Shown here piece by piece: positions 1 to 5,825 of a DNA stretch of 8,475 nt (its first letter is position 1; every line of letters starts with the position of its first letter). This DNA comes from Actinomycetota bacterium. Its GTDB lineage: Bacteria; Actinomycetota; Actinomycetes; Streptosporangiales; Streptosporangiaceae. Below the pieces are notes generated by a model. It made no database searches and was not told the DNA's origin. It saw only the letters and a list, made by a program, of their open reading frames with translations. The translations under genes were made by a program, and so were the position numbers. The stretch covers positions 1 to 8,475 of the forward strand of contig QGUZ01000217.1 in assembly GCA_003242605.1 (NCBI GenBank), in the 5' to 3' direction.

Positions 1-77
1 GGGACCGGCCGGGGGAGCTCGTGCCGTGGCTTAGGACGCACCTGGGGACAGGGTGGGCTCACGGCCGTACCCAGGGG
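1..77. other. Left edge, downstream of the HATPase gene
   Basis: These 77 bases contain no gene and no clear terminator stem. The HATPase gene presumably terminates here or beyond the left edge. Confidence 0.5.
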
Positions 78-584
78 TCAGGTGGACGCGCCGAGGCGGG
101 TCGGGGGGTGGTCGTGGGCCGCGTCCGCGGCCGGCGCGGGGGCGGGGCAGGGGAGACGGGCCCAGACGATCTTGCCGCCGGTCGCGGGCCAGCGGACGCC
201 CCAATCGCGGCTGAGGGACTCGACGAGCCAGAGACCGCGGCCGCCCTCGTCGTAGAGGTCGACGTCGCGGCGTTCGGGGGTCTCGTAGCGGGGGTCCCAG
301 ACCTCGACGACGAGTTCGCCGTCGTCGAGGAACAGGCAGAGGCAGACGTGCTCGGGGCGGTCGGATGGCGGGCCGGCGTCGCCGGGTAGGGAAGTCGTCG
401 CTTTTATGGCATTGGTCAGTATTTCACTGACCACGACCTCGGCGTCGTCGACGACGGCCGGTACTTCCCATTTCTCCATGAGGGTGCGCGTATGGAGGCG
501 CGCGGTCGCGACCGATGACGTCATCGCCGGGAGGGCGACACAGCTCACAAATCGACCGTTGACGTCCCCACCGAACCCGTTCAC
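78..584 (-). CDS. RsbW-like ATP-binding regulatory protein (HATPase_c family)
   Basis: The 168-residue product is a stand-alone GHKL ATPase domain of the kind that fills actinobacterial genomes as anti-sigma/serine kinase-like regulators. The N box is visible as SEILTNAIKA (about residues 53-62, Mg-binding Asn58). The G1 box is EVWDPR with Asp97, and the G2 glycine loop is GGRGL at 114-118, followed by a W-x-V-x-W strand and a TGGKIVWARL end. Cys residues near the N-terminus and in the CLCLF strand are unremarkable. The frame is open upstream to 944, but the GTG at 584 is chosen because AGGTAGGAG lies 5 bases in front of it (590-598) and family homology starts only after it; the upstream extension reads as low-complexity non-coding. 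No anti-anti-sigma or sigma partner is adjacent. The target is unknown; binding of a sigma factor or anti-anti-sigma factor is inferred from the family. The C-terminal 25 residues (Ala/Pro/His-rich) look like a disordered tail. Confidence 0.85.
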   Translation of the reverse strand: MNGFGGDVNGRFVSCVALPAMTSSVATARLHTRTLMEKWEVPAVVDDAEVVVSEILTNAIKATTSLPGDAGPPSDRPEHVCLCLFLDDGELVVEVWDPRYETPERRDVDLYDEGGRGLWLVESLSRDWGVRWPATGGKIVWARLPCPAPAPAADAAHDHPPTRLGAST

Positions 585-589
585 GAGAT

Positions 590-598
590 CTCCTACCT
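590..598 (-). promoter_or_regulatory. Ribosome binding site deciding the GTG start at 584
   Basis: On the minus strand AGGTAGGAG is followed by 5 bases and then GTG. It sets the start of the HATPase gene against a frame that is open a further 360 bases upstream. Confidence 0.75.
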
Positions 599-603
599 GA
601 GAC

Positions 604-626
604 ACCGGGCCGCGATCCGGCCCGGT
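604..626 (-). promoter_or_regulatory. Hairpin in the leader of the HATPase gene
   Basis: A perfect 9-bp inverted repeat (ACCGGGCCG and CGGCCCGGT around a 5-base loop) ends about 5 bases upstream of the Shine-Dalgarno of the HATPase gene. On the transcript it would form a stable stem next to the ribosome binding site. It could modulate translation, be a transcription terminator remnant, or be chance in GC-rich DNA. No U-tract follows it. Confidence 0.4.
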
Positions 627-1019
627 AACCCGCAGCTCGCGGTCGTGCGGCCACTCTGTGGTGATCGCCTCATTTGGTGGCCCGCTAACCTCGGATCTGG
701 GCCTGCGGATACGAAATTTGGGTAAGTTTTCCGCACGTCTCGGGAATTGGCTGGCAGGATGAAGTTCCGTTTCCGGCAGGCGCCCGGCAATATGCGGGTC
801 AGCGACGCTTATGTGTAACGTGCCGAGCCGGATGCCTTTTTCCGGGGAAGGCCGGCGGCGGTTCATGTCGCGGATTCGGATGACGAGGGCGGCGGTCGGC
901 GAGAGGCAAAGTCCGGCTCTCCTGACGCCGCCGTCGCCACGCATCGGGCCACGAGCGGTGCGTCGGCGTCGCTGACGGCCCGGTTCGCCCGCCCCGTCCC
1001 CGCCACCCGGCCCGAACGG

Positions 1020-1053
1020 CGGAGGGCCGCCCCCGGACGAGGGCGGCCCTCCG
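1020..1053 (-). terminator. Hairpin terminator of the sulfurtransferase gene
   Basis: A perfect 13-bp inverted repeat (CGGAGGGCCGCCC and its complement around an 8-base loop CCGGACGA) lies 15 bases past the sulfurtransferase stop codon. It has no U-tract, as is usual for high-GC actinobacterial terminators. It would work in either direction, but only the minus-strand gene runs into it. Confidence 0.85.
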
Positions 1054-1067
1054 GACGGATGAGCACG

Positions 1068-1931
1068 TCAGCCGGTCTCCATGGGGAGGGACGGGTCGGC
1101 CGTCCACTCGTTGAGGGAGCCGTCGTAGACGGCCACGTCGCCGCGGCCGAGGCGGGCGAGGTCGAAGGCGACGAAGGTGGCGGCGATGCCGCCGCCGCAG
1201 TAGGTGATGACGCGCTTGCCCTCGTCGAGGGTGCCCTTCTCGGCGAACAGGTCGCGCACCTCGTCGGTGCCGCGGACGCGGCCGCTCTCGTCGGTGAGCT
1301 CGAGGAACGGGATGTTGACGCTCGACGGGATGCGGCCGCGGCGCGGGTAGGCGTTGGACTCGCCGCGGAACGTCGCGGGGTCGAGCGCGTTCACCAGGAC
1401 CGTGTTCTCGTCGTTGATCGCCTTGGCGACGGTCTCCCGGTCGGCGAGCAGCTCGGGACGCCGCCGGGCGACGAACGTGGCCGCCGGTCGGGTCTCCACG
1501 CCGCCGCGGGTGGGGTAGCCGGCCGCCTTCCAGGCGGGCAGGCCGCCGTTGAGGACCGACACCGCGTCGAAGCCCTCCAGGCGCAGGTTCCACCACAGCC
1601 GGGTCGCCCACATGGTGGCGCCCTGGTCGTAGACGACCACCTCGGTGTCCGGGCCGACCCCGAGCGCGCCGATCCGGGCGGCGAAGGTCTCGCTGTCGAG
1701 CACGGTCATCGGCACCGGCGAGTCCGGGTCGGAGAAGTCGTTGAGCAGGTCGGCGAAGACCGCGCCGGGGATGTGCTCCTGCTCGTACGTGGCGCGGCCC
1801 GAGGTGACCTTGTGGTCCGTGCCCTCGGGGTCCATGTGCAGGTACGTGGTGGCGTCGATGATCACAAGCCGCGGATCGTCGAGCCGGGCGTGCAGCTCCG
1901 CGGGCTCGATCAGGAGCGACGGTTCGGTCAC
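1068..1931 (-). CDS. Two-domain rhodanese sulfurtransferase (thiosulfate/3-mercaptopyruvate type)
   Basis: The 287-residue product has the length and layout of tandem-rhodanese sulfurtransferases. The N-terminal, catalytically silent rhodanese domain spans about residues 10-140, with HIPGAVFADL at 53-62, VVVYDQGATMWATRLWW at 98-114 and the VLNGGLPAWKAAGYP end at 126-140. The catalytic domain is about 165-285, with IPSSVNIPF at 201-209, persulfide-forming Cys245 in the loop CGGGIAAT (245-252), and VAVYDGSLNEWTADPSLPMETG closing the protein. The enzyme would move sulfane sulfur from thiosulfate or 3-mercaptopyruvate to a thiophilic acceptor such as cyanide or thioredoxin, in the cytoplasm. The uncharged loop is closer to the mercaptopyruvate type (CGSGVTA) than to the CRKGVTA loop of classical rhodanese or the CRIGERSS loop of mycobacterial CysA, so the donor stays open. 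The start is GTG, with only a weak AGAAAG-like ribosome site upstream. It is a single-gene unit ending at the 1020-1053 terminator. Confidence 0.93.
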   Translation of the reverse strand: MTEPSLLIEPAELHARLDDPRLVIIDATTYLHMDPEGTDHKVTSGRATYEQEHIPGAVFADLLNDFSDPDSPVPMTVLDSETFAARIGALGVGPDTEVVVYDQGATMWATRLWWNLRLEGFDAVSVLNGGLPAWKAAGYPTRGGVETRPAATFVARRRPELLADRETVAKAINDENTVLVNALDPATFRGESNAYPRRGRIPSSVNIPFLELTDESGRVRGTDEVRDLFAEKGTLDEGKRVITYCGGGIAATFVAFDLARLGRGDVAVYDGSLNEWTADPSLPMETG

Positions 1932-1993
1932 TGTCCCACTTCTTTCTGGAGCGAACGGCGGTCGGGCGGCCGATCACGGCAGGTGCTCGGCCC

Positions 1994-2017
1994 GCCTTGG
2001 CGTGTGGTCACCAAGGC
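1994..2017 (-). promoter_or_regulatory. Short hairpin upstream of the sulfurtransferase gene
   Basis: Arms GCCTTGG (1994-2000) and CCAAGGC (2011-2017) are perfectly complementary around 10 bases. It lies about 63 bases before the GTG start, so it is either in the leader or overlaps the promoter. Its function is unknown and chance is possible. Confidence 0.3.
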
Positions 2018-2041
2018 TGTACCCAGCCAAAAGAGTATTAC

Positions 2042-2056
2042 CTACCAATTAGGTAG
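2042..2056. promoter_or_regulatory. Palindrome in an AT-rich island, candidate operator
   Basis: CTACC-AATTA-GGTAG is an inverted repeat with 5-base arms in a local AT-rich island (about 2028-2062) in otherwise very GC-rich DNA. It lies about 110 bases upstream of the sulfurtransferase start, where a promoter or operator is expected. A TTGGTA hexamer overlaps it on the minus strand, but no convincing -10 box was found at 17 bases. The binding protein is unknown. Confidence 0.35.
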
Positions 2057-2250
2057 AAATTCCGCCGGGGTGGTGAGCGGCGGATATCCGGGTGGCCGAG
2101 AAGCGCGGGTGAGCAAGCCTCCGATCACGGCCGGGGCGACGCGACCCGCCGCAGGGCCGCCTGTGGCCGCAGACCCGACGCGATATGTGACCGTTCGCGG
2201 GCCGGTGCCGTCTTCTGGGGCGTGCACGTTTCACCTCGCACGCGGAGGCG

Positions 2251-2616
2251 ATCATCCGCACCGGCATCGAAGAGCTGTACCGGGCCCACTGGCCCCTGGC
2301 CTGCGGCCACCTGCTGCGCCGTACCCGAGACCCCACCTCGCCGAGGACCTCGCGCAGGAGACCTTCGTCAAGGCGACCCGGGCGCTGCTCGGCCGCCGCG
2401 GCGGGTCACCGGCCGCCTGGCTGCTCAGCATTGCGGGCAACGTCCTCATCGATCACGTACGGCGCGGCCGCCGGGAGCTCCCGCTGCCGGACGCGGAGGA
2501 GCTCGGAGTGCCGGAACTCGCGGGCGACGCGGTCGCGGTCCGCGACGTGCTCGGCCGGCTGCCCGAGCCGCAGCGCCGCCTGCTCACCCTCGGCTAATTC
2601 GACGGTTTCTCCCTTA
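2251..2616 (+). pseudogene. Decayed ECF sigma factor (regions 2 to early 4)
   Basis: Recognisable ECF sigma-70 sequence is spread over two frames. The first part (2251-2334) reads IIRTGIEELYRAHWPLACGHLLRRTRDP, the typical opening helix. From about 2330 the reading must shift by one base to give HLAEDLAQETFVKATRALLG (region 2.1-2.2) and SPAAWLLSIAGNVLIDHVRRGRR (region 2.3-2.4), then the variable linker and LPEPQRRLLTLG. At 2595-2597 a TAA stands where a residue such as Tyr or Phe is expected, and FDGFSL continues beyond it in the same frame. The helix-turn-helix of region 4.2, which should follow, is missing. No start codon with a ribosome site was found in the first frame. A one-base deletion near 2330, a nonsense change at 2595 and a lost C-terminus together mean no working sigma factor. 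A sequencing error could explain one lesion but not all three. Confidence 0.8.
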
Positions 2617-2719
2617 CGCGGACCAGGCCGTCCCGGTCGCCCAGGCGCGGAAGATGCTCGACGATCCGGCGGTGGCGGCCGTCCGGGTCGTGGACGTCGC
2701 CTTCGATCTGGAGCTGTGA
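2609..2719 (+). pseudogene. C-terminal tail of an unrecognised gene fused to the sigma remnant
   Basis: Just where sigma homology ends, another frame (codons beginning at 2609) carries a protein-like sequence: PYADQAVPVAQARKMLDDPA, then AAVRVVDVAFDLEL and a TGA stop. It has balanced, non-GC-shadow composition (acidic, hydrophobic alternation) and looks like the end of a small alpha/beta protein. It is followed by a strong terminator, as a real gene end would be. The likeliest reading, an inference, is that a deletion joined the sigma-factor gene to the tail of a downstream gene. I do not recognise the family. Alternatively the reading is chance within decaying DNA. Confidence 0.4.
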
Positions 2720-2735
2720 GGCGGCGTTCGCCGCC
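2720..2735 (+). terminator. Small hairpin right after the gene tail
   Basis: GGCGGC and GCCGCC around a GTTC tetraloop begin directly at the base after the TGA at 2719. It may be part of a double terminator with the larger hairpin at 2748-2782. Confidence 0.45.
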
Positions 2736-2747
2736 CGGGAACGGCAA

Positions 2748-2782
2748 CGAGGGCCCCGCCAGTGGTTGTGGCGAGGCCCTCG
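2748..2782 (+). terminator. Strong two-part hairpin terminator
   Basis: CGAGGGCC (2748-2755) pairs with GGCCCTCG (2775-2782). After one C/A mismatch, CGCCA (2757-2761) pairs with TGGCG (2769-2773) around a 7-base loop. The 13 paired positions make it very stable. It lies 28 bases after the stop of the gene tail at 2719 and has no U-tract, as usual in this type of genome. Confidence 0.75.
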
Positions 2783-3137
2783 ACGCCTGTGCACCGGTGT
2801 GCGTGTCGCCTCGCGGCGAAGGCTCAACGCGGCTCCAGCCGAACGGTATTCCGCGAAGGCAAATGGGTGAGGCCCGGGGACACTGGGCACACCGGCCACG
2901 ATCTAAAGAACCACCGACGCAGGCCCGATGTTCCCGAGCTGCCATGAATTTTTTGCGCCGTCCGGTACGGCAGTGCCGTCCGGGACATCGCCACGGCGCC
3001 CGCCGGGCCCTCGCCCGGCGGTGCCGGGCCGCTCCGGGCACCGGGCGAGCGGCCCCGTCGCCCCTGGTCAACGGGGTTTCCCGGGGCCGGCACGTTTGCG
3101 GGCCGTACCCGGGATAGGGGGCTGGAGGACCGGCGCC
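2783..3137. other. Gene-free stretch with GC-rich hairpins upstream of chaB
   Basis: Together with the two terminators this makes about 430 bases without a supported gene (2720-3151). Open frames here have shadow composition (Arg/Pro/Gly-rich) and no ribosome site. Two perfect hairpins stand close together: arms CCGCCGGGC/GCCCGGCGG at 3000-3008 and 3013-3021, and arms GGGCCGCTC/GAGCGGCCC at 3026-3034 and 3047-3055. A GCCGTCCGG direct repeat occurs at about 2967 and 2986. The chaB promoter should lie in the last 80 bases; GTTTGC (3094) and GGGATA (3111) resemble the stress sigma-B type elements, but the 11-base spacing is shorter than usual, so this is only a hint. Confidence 0.5.
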
Positions 3138-3146
3138 GAAAGGAGG
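3138..3146 (+). promoter_or_regulatory. Consensus Shine-Dalgarno of chaB
   Basis: GAAAGGAGG stands 5 bases before the ATG at 3152. It is the strongest ribosome site in the window and suggests high translation. Confidence 0.85.
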
Positions 3147-3151
3147 CGGAG

Positions 3152-3544
3152 ATGCCCGCCAGGCAAGAGCTGCCGTCCACGCTGCGACGCTCGCCGAAGG
3201 AGGCCCAGGACACCTGGATCAAGGCGCACGACTCCGCCGTGGCGAGCTACGGCGAGGGGGAGCGCGCCCACCGCACCGCGTTCGCCGCGCTCAAGCACGC
3301 GTTCGAGAAGGTGGGCGACCACTGGGAGCCCAAGGCCGCCAAGGGCCCGTCCGACGCCCAGGCGCGCAAGGGCACGCCCCGCCGCGGCCGGACCGCCGAG
3401 GGCGTGAACGCCAACGCCACCAAGGAGCACCTCTACAAGACCGCGGCCCGCCTCGGCGTGAAGGGCCGCTCGAGGATGACGAAGAGCGAGCTCGTCGAGG
3501 CGATCCGGAAGGCGAACCGCCGGGCCAGTGCGAAGGCCCGCTGA
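3152..3544 (+). CDS. chaB: ChaB-domain protein with C-terminal Rho_N/SAP-like domain
   Basis: The 130-residue basic protein has two parts. Residues 4-61 are a complete ChaB domain: an ELPSTLRRSPKEAQDTWIKA opening, the AVASYGEGERAHRTAFAALK core, and the FEKVGDHWEPK end. Residues 62-88 are a charged linker rich in Gly/Lys/Arg. Residues 90-123 (ATKEHLYKTAARLGVKGRSR, then MTKSELVEAIRKANR) are a Rho_N/SAP-like helix-extended-loop-helix, a fold that binds nucleic acid or mediates DNA association in other proteins. Enterobacterial ChaB was named for its link to the ChaA cation antiporter, but no antiporter is near here. The actinobacterial two-domain form has no established function; stress-related nucleoid or RNA association is a guess from the basic tail. 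The start is secured by a consensus ribosome site. The gene stands alone and converges on the transketolase gene. Confidence 0.92.
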   Translation: MPARQELPSTLRRSPKEAQDTWIKAHDSAVASYGEGERAHRTAFAALKHAFEKVGDHWEPKAAKGPSDAQARKGTPRRGRTAEGVNANATKEHLYKTAARLGVKGRSRMTKSELVEAIRKANRRASAKAR

Positions 3545-3582
3545 GCGCGCCGGGCGGCCCCGCCCTGCGCCCGGCAGCGCGC
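3545..3582. terminator. Bidirectional terminator between convergent chaB and tkt
   Basis: GCGCGCCGGGCG (3545-3556) pairs over 12 bp with CGCCCGGC-A-GCGCGC (3568-3582), leaving a single bulged A at 3576 and an 11-base loop. It starts at the base directly after the chaB TGA and ends 4 bases before the tkt stop codon, so it can end transcription from both sides. Confidence 0.8.
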
Positions 3583-3586
3583 GCGG

Positions 3587-5428
3587 TCAGCGGGCGGCGA
3601 GGGCGCACAGGTCGTGCACGGCCTCGCGGATCGCCCCGCGGTCGATGCCCGCGTCCTCCAGCTGCTCCCGGCTCGTGGCCGAGCCGGGCATCGCCCGTAC
3701 CGCGAGCTTGACCACCTTGGCGTCGGTCTCGGCGAGCGCGTCGAGCACGGCGTCGCCGAGGCCGCCCTCGGGCCAGTGGTCCTCGACGGTGAGCACGCGG
3801 CCGGTGCGCTCCGCGGCCGCGCGGATCGTGGCCGCGTCGATCGGCTTGACCGAGTACGCGTCGATCACCCCGGCGGCGATGCCGTCTGTGGCGAGGGCGT
3901 CGGCGGCGGCGAGCGCCTCGTGCACGGTGATCCCGGCGGCGACGATCGTCACCGCGTCCCGGGCGGAGCCGCGCAGCACCCGGCTGCCGCCGACCGGGAA
4001 GCGCTCGCCCGGCCGGTACACCACCGGGGTGGGGTTGCGCGTGGTGCGCAGGTAGCTCACCCCGGGCAGGTCGGCCATGGCGGCGGTGAGTGCCACCGTC
4101 TGGTTGGCGTCGCACGGGTACAGGACCGTGCTGCCGTGGACCGCGCGGAACGCGGCGAGGTCCTCCAGCCCCATCTGGGAGGGGCCGTCGGGCCCGATCG
4201 ACACGCCCGCGTGCGATCCGACGAGGCGCAGGTCGGCCCGGCTGACCGCGGCCATCCGCACGAAGTCGTACGCGCGGGTGAGGAACGCGGCGAACGTCGC
4301 GGCGAACGGGGTCCAGCCGCGCCGCCCCATGCCGATCGCGGCGGCGACCATCTGCTGCTCGGCGATGTAGAACTCGAAGAACCGGTCCGGGTGCGCGACC
4401 GCGAACGCCTCGGTGCGGGTCGAGTCCGCGACCTCGCCGTCGAGCGCGACCACGTCGCCGCGGGCCGCCCCGAGCGCGGTGAGCGCCGCCCCGAAGGCGT
4501 CCCGCGTCGCCACCGCGGTGCCGGCCTCGTACTGCGGCGGCCGGTACGGCCCGCCGGGGAAGCGGTGCGGCTCCCGCGCCGACCGCGGCGGGGCGACCGC
4601 CACGGTGATCCGCCGCGGCCCGCCGAGCTCCTCGATCGCATGGTCGGCGTCCGCGAGCGGCTTGCCGTGGAAGCCCTCGCGGTCCTCGACCGCGGCGACG
4701 CCCCGGCCCTTGCGGGTGCGCGCGAGCACGGCGGTCGGCCGCCCGCTCAGCACGGCCTCCCGGTAGGCGTGGTCGATCGCGACCGGGTCGTGGCCGTCGA
4801 TCTCGATCGTGTGCCAGCCGAACGCGGCGAACCGCACCGCGTAGGCGGCGGTGTCCCAGCCGTGCCGGGTGGGGCCGCGTTGGCCGAGCCGGTTGACGTC
4901 GACGATCGCGGTGAGGTTGCCCAGCCCCTCGTGGCCGGCGTGCTCGGCGGCCTCCCACATCGAGCCCTCGGCGAGCTCGCTGTCGCCGCACAGCACCCAC
5001 ACCCGGTACGGCAGGCGGTCGAGCCGCCGCCCGGTGAGCGCGAGCCCCACCCCGACCGGCAGCCCGAAGCCGAGCGAGCCGGTCGCCACGTCCACCCAGG
5101 GCAGCCGCGGCGTGGGGTGCCCCTCGAGCCGGCTGTGCCGCGCCCGGAAGGTGAGCAGCTCCGCGTCGCCGATCGCCCCGGCCGCCTTGAGCAGCGCGTA
5201 CAGCAGCGGCGAGGCGTGGCCCTTGGAGAAGACGAGGTGGTCGTTGCCGGGGGCGGCCGGGTCGCGCACGTCGTACCGCAGGTGGCGGGCGAGCAGCACG
5301 GCCATCAGGTCGGCGGCCGACAGCGACGAGGTGGGGTGGCCGGACCCTGCGGCGGCGGCCGCGCGCACCGCGTCCACGCGGAGCTGTGCCGCCAGCCCGC
5401 CCAGGTCGTTCGGGTTCTCGACGGCCAT
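3587..5428 (-). CDS. tkt: Transketolase, short animal-type
   Basis: The 613-residue product is a full transketolase of the shorter type (animal enzymes are about 620 residues; the E. coli/yeast type about 660-680). It has one pyrophosphate domain, one pyrimidine domain and a C-terminal domain in a single chain. Visible are GSGHPTSS (28-35, His31), FSKGHASPLLYALL (67-80), GSLGFGLPVGVG (117-128), the thiamin diphosphate/metal motif GDSE to DVNRLGQ (148-183, Asp149 and Asn179 as metal ligands), EGFHGKPL (251-258, His254), catalytic Glu357 in IAEQQMV, FAAFLTRAYDFVRMAA (380-394), GSHAGVSIGPDGPSQM (404-419), and the C-terminal domain from about 490. The second glycine of the usual GDG is Ser150. 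The enzyme makes sedoheptulose 7-phosphate from ribose 5-phosphate and xylulose 5-phosphate (reversibly), which is the substrate of GmhA encoded upstream in the same direction. GAAGGAG 9 bases before the ATG supports the start. A transaldolase or second housekeeping transketolase is presumably elsewhere. Confidence 0.95.
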   Translation of the reverse strand: MAVENPNDLGGLAAQLRVDAVRAAAAAGSGHPTSSLSAADLMAVLLARHLRYDVRDPAAPGNDHLVFSKGHASPLLYALLKAAGAIGDAELLTFRARHSRLEGHPTPRLPWVDVATGSLGFGLPVGVGLALTGRRLDRLPYRVWVLCGDSELAEGSMWEAAEHAGHEGLGNLTAIVDVNRLGQRGPTRHGWDTAAYAVRFAAFGWHTIEIDGHDPVAIDHAYREAVLSGRPTAVLARTRKGRGVAAVEDREGFHGKPLADADHAIEELGGPRRITVAVAPPRSAREPHRFPGGPYRPPQYEAGTAVATRDAFGAALTALGAARGDVVALDGEVADSTRTEAFAVAHPDRFFEFYIAEQQMVAAAIGMGRRGWTPFAATFAAFLTRAYDFVRMAAVSRADLRLVGSHAGVSIGPDGPSQMGLEDLAAFRAVHGSTVLYPCDANQTVALTAAMADLPGVSYLRTTRNPTPVVYRPGERFPVGGSRVLRGSARDAVTIVAAGITVHEALAAADALATDGIAAGVIDAYSVKPIDAATIRAAAERTGRVLTVEDHWPEGGLGDAVLDALAETDAKVVKLAVRAMPGSATSREQLEDAGIDRGAIREAVHDLCALAAR

Positions 5429-5496
5429 GCGCCGTCACTCCTTCGTCAGATGTGCCCGGTGGCGGGCGGGGCGGCGCGCCGCGCGGACGGGGCTGG

Positions 5497-5751
5497 TCAC
5501 TCGAGGCCTTCGGAGCTGCCGCCCAGGCGGCGCTGCCGCCGTACGGCGAGCACGATGTCGACGATCGTGCCGAGCGCGATCAGGTAGAGCAGGATGCCGA
5601 GCACCGACGCGCCGAGCACGAACGCCAGCGTGCCGAAGGCGAGCGTGAACAGCAGGATGAACGAGCCGATCCGGATGTGCAGGACGTCGCGCGGGGTGGC
5701 CGGGACCATCGGTTTGCCGGTCGGCGAGCGTTCCTCGGGGATCTGGTTCAT
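5497..5751 (-). CDS. Small two-helix membrane protein of the heptose gene set
   Basis: The 84-residue product starts at the ATG at 5751, preceded by GGAGG with 5 bases spacing (5757-5761). The frame is open far upstream, but only as a shadow of hldE. Residues 1-27 are polar (MNQIPEERSPTGKPMVPATP). Residues 28-47 and 49-70 are two hydrophobic segments separated by a very short turn (GAS), and the end RRQRRLGGSSEGLE is basic then acidic. With the arginines at the C-terminal end of helix 2, both termini would face the cytoplasm. I do not recognise the family. It lies 74 bases after hldE and 68 bases before tkt in the same direction, so co-transcription is likely. Its role in heptose metabolism, if any, is unknown; a membrane anchor or helper for a glycan assembly enzyme is one possibility. 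Confidence 0.8.
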   Translation of the reverse strand: MNQIPEERSPTGKPMVPATPRDVLHIRIGSFILLFTLAFGTLAFVLGASVLGILLYLIALGTIVDIVLAVRRQRRLGGSSEGLE

Positions 5752-5825
5752 GGTCGCCTCCGTGTCGGCCGGGCCGGCCGGACGTTTCCCGCCCGGACCT
5801 GTTCGTCTACCCGGGCCGGGGCCGG

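Larger units (their letters stand above)
585..1067. other. Intergenic stretch between HATPase and sulfurtransferase genes
   Basis: These 483 bases hold no convincing gene. Frames are open on the minus strand but have no family resemblance and no ribosome binding site. Seen here are the leader hairpin at 604-626, a relatively AT-rich part at about 640-860 that probably contains the HATPase promoter (no clear -35/-10 pair was recognised), an imperfect inverted repeat centred near 911 (GAGAG/CTCTC arms, outer GC arms), and the sulfurtransferase terminator at 1020-1053. Confidence 0.6.
1932..2250. other. Intergenic stretch upstream of the sulfurtransferase gene
   Basis: These roughly 320 bases separate the leftward sulfurtransferase gene from the rightward sigma-factor remnant. 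They contain the 1994-2017 hairpin and the 2042-2056 palindrome. The part from 2065 to 2250 shows no gene; in the frame that leads into the sigma remnant an ATG at 2185 is followed at once by TGA. Confidence 0.55.

Noticed and set aside
585..944. N-terminal extension of the HATPase frame to an ATG at 944
   Set aside because: The added 120 residues show no family resemblance, cross the leader hairpin, and the GTG at 584 has a good ribosome site at the point where homology begins.
1059..2597. A 512-codon plus-strand frame through the sulfurtransferase region
   Set aside because: Up to about 2330 it is the antisense shadow of the sulfurtransferase gene and its upstream region; only its end carries genuine sigma-factor sequence, annotated as the pseudogene.
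3094..3116. Sigma-B-like promoter (GTTTGC, GGGATA) before chaB
   Set aside because: The spacing of 11 bases is too short for a confident call; mentioned only as a hint.
3614..5587. Long plus-strand frame opposite the transketolase gene
   Set aside because: Arg/Gly/Ala/Val-rich shadow composition, no motif, and directly opposite a gene with clear catalytic motifs.
5752..5825. Possible terminator between hldE and the small membrane protein gene
   Set aside because: CCGG/GGCC runs allow several weak alternative pairings but no single convincing stem, so I do not call it.
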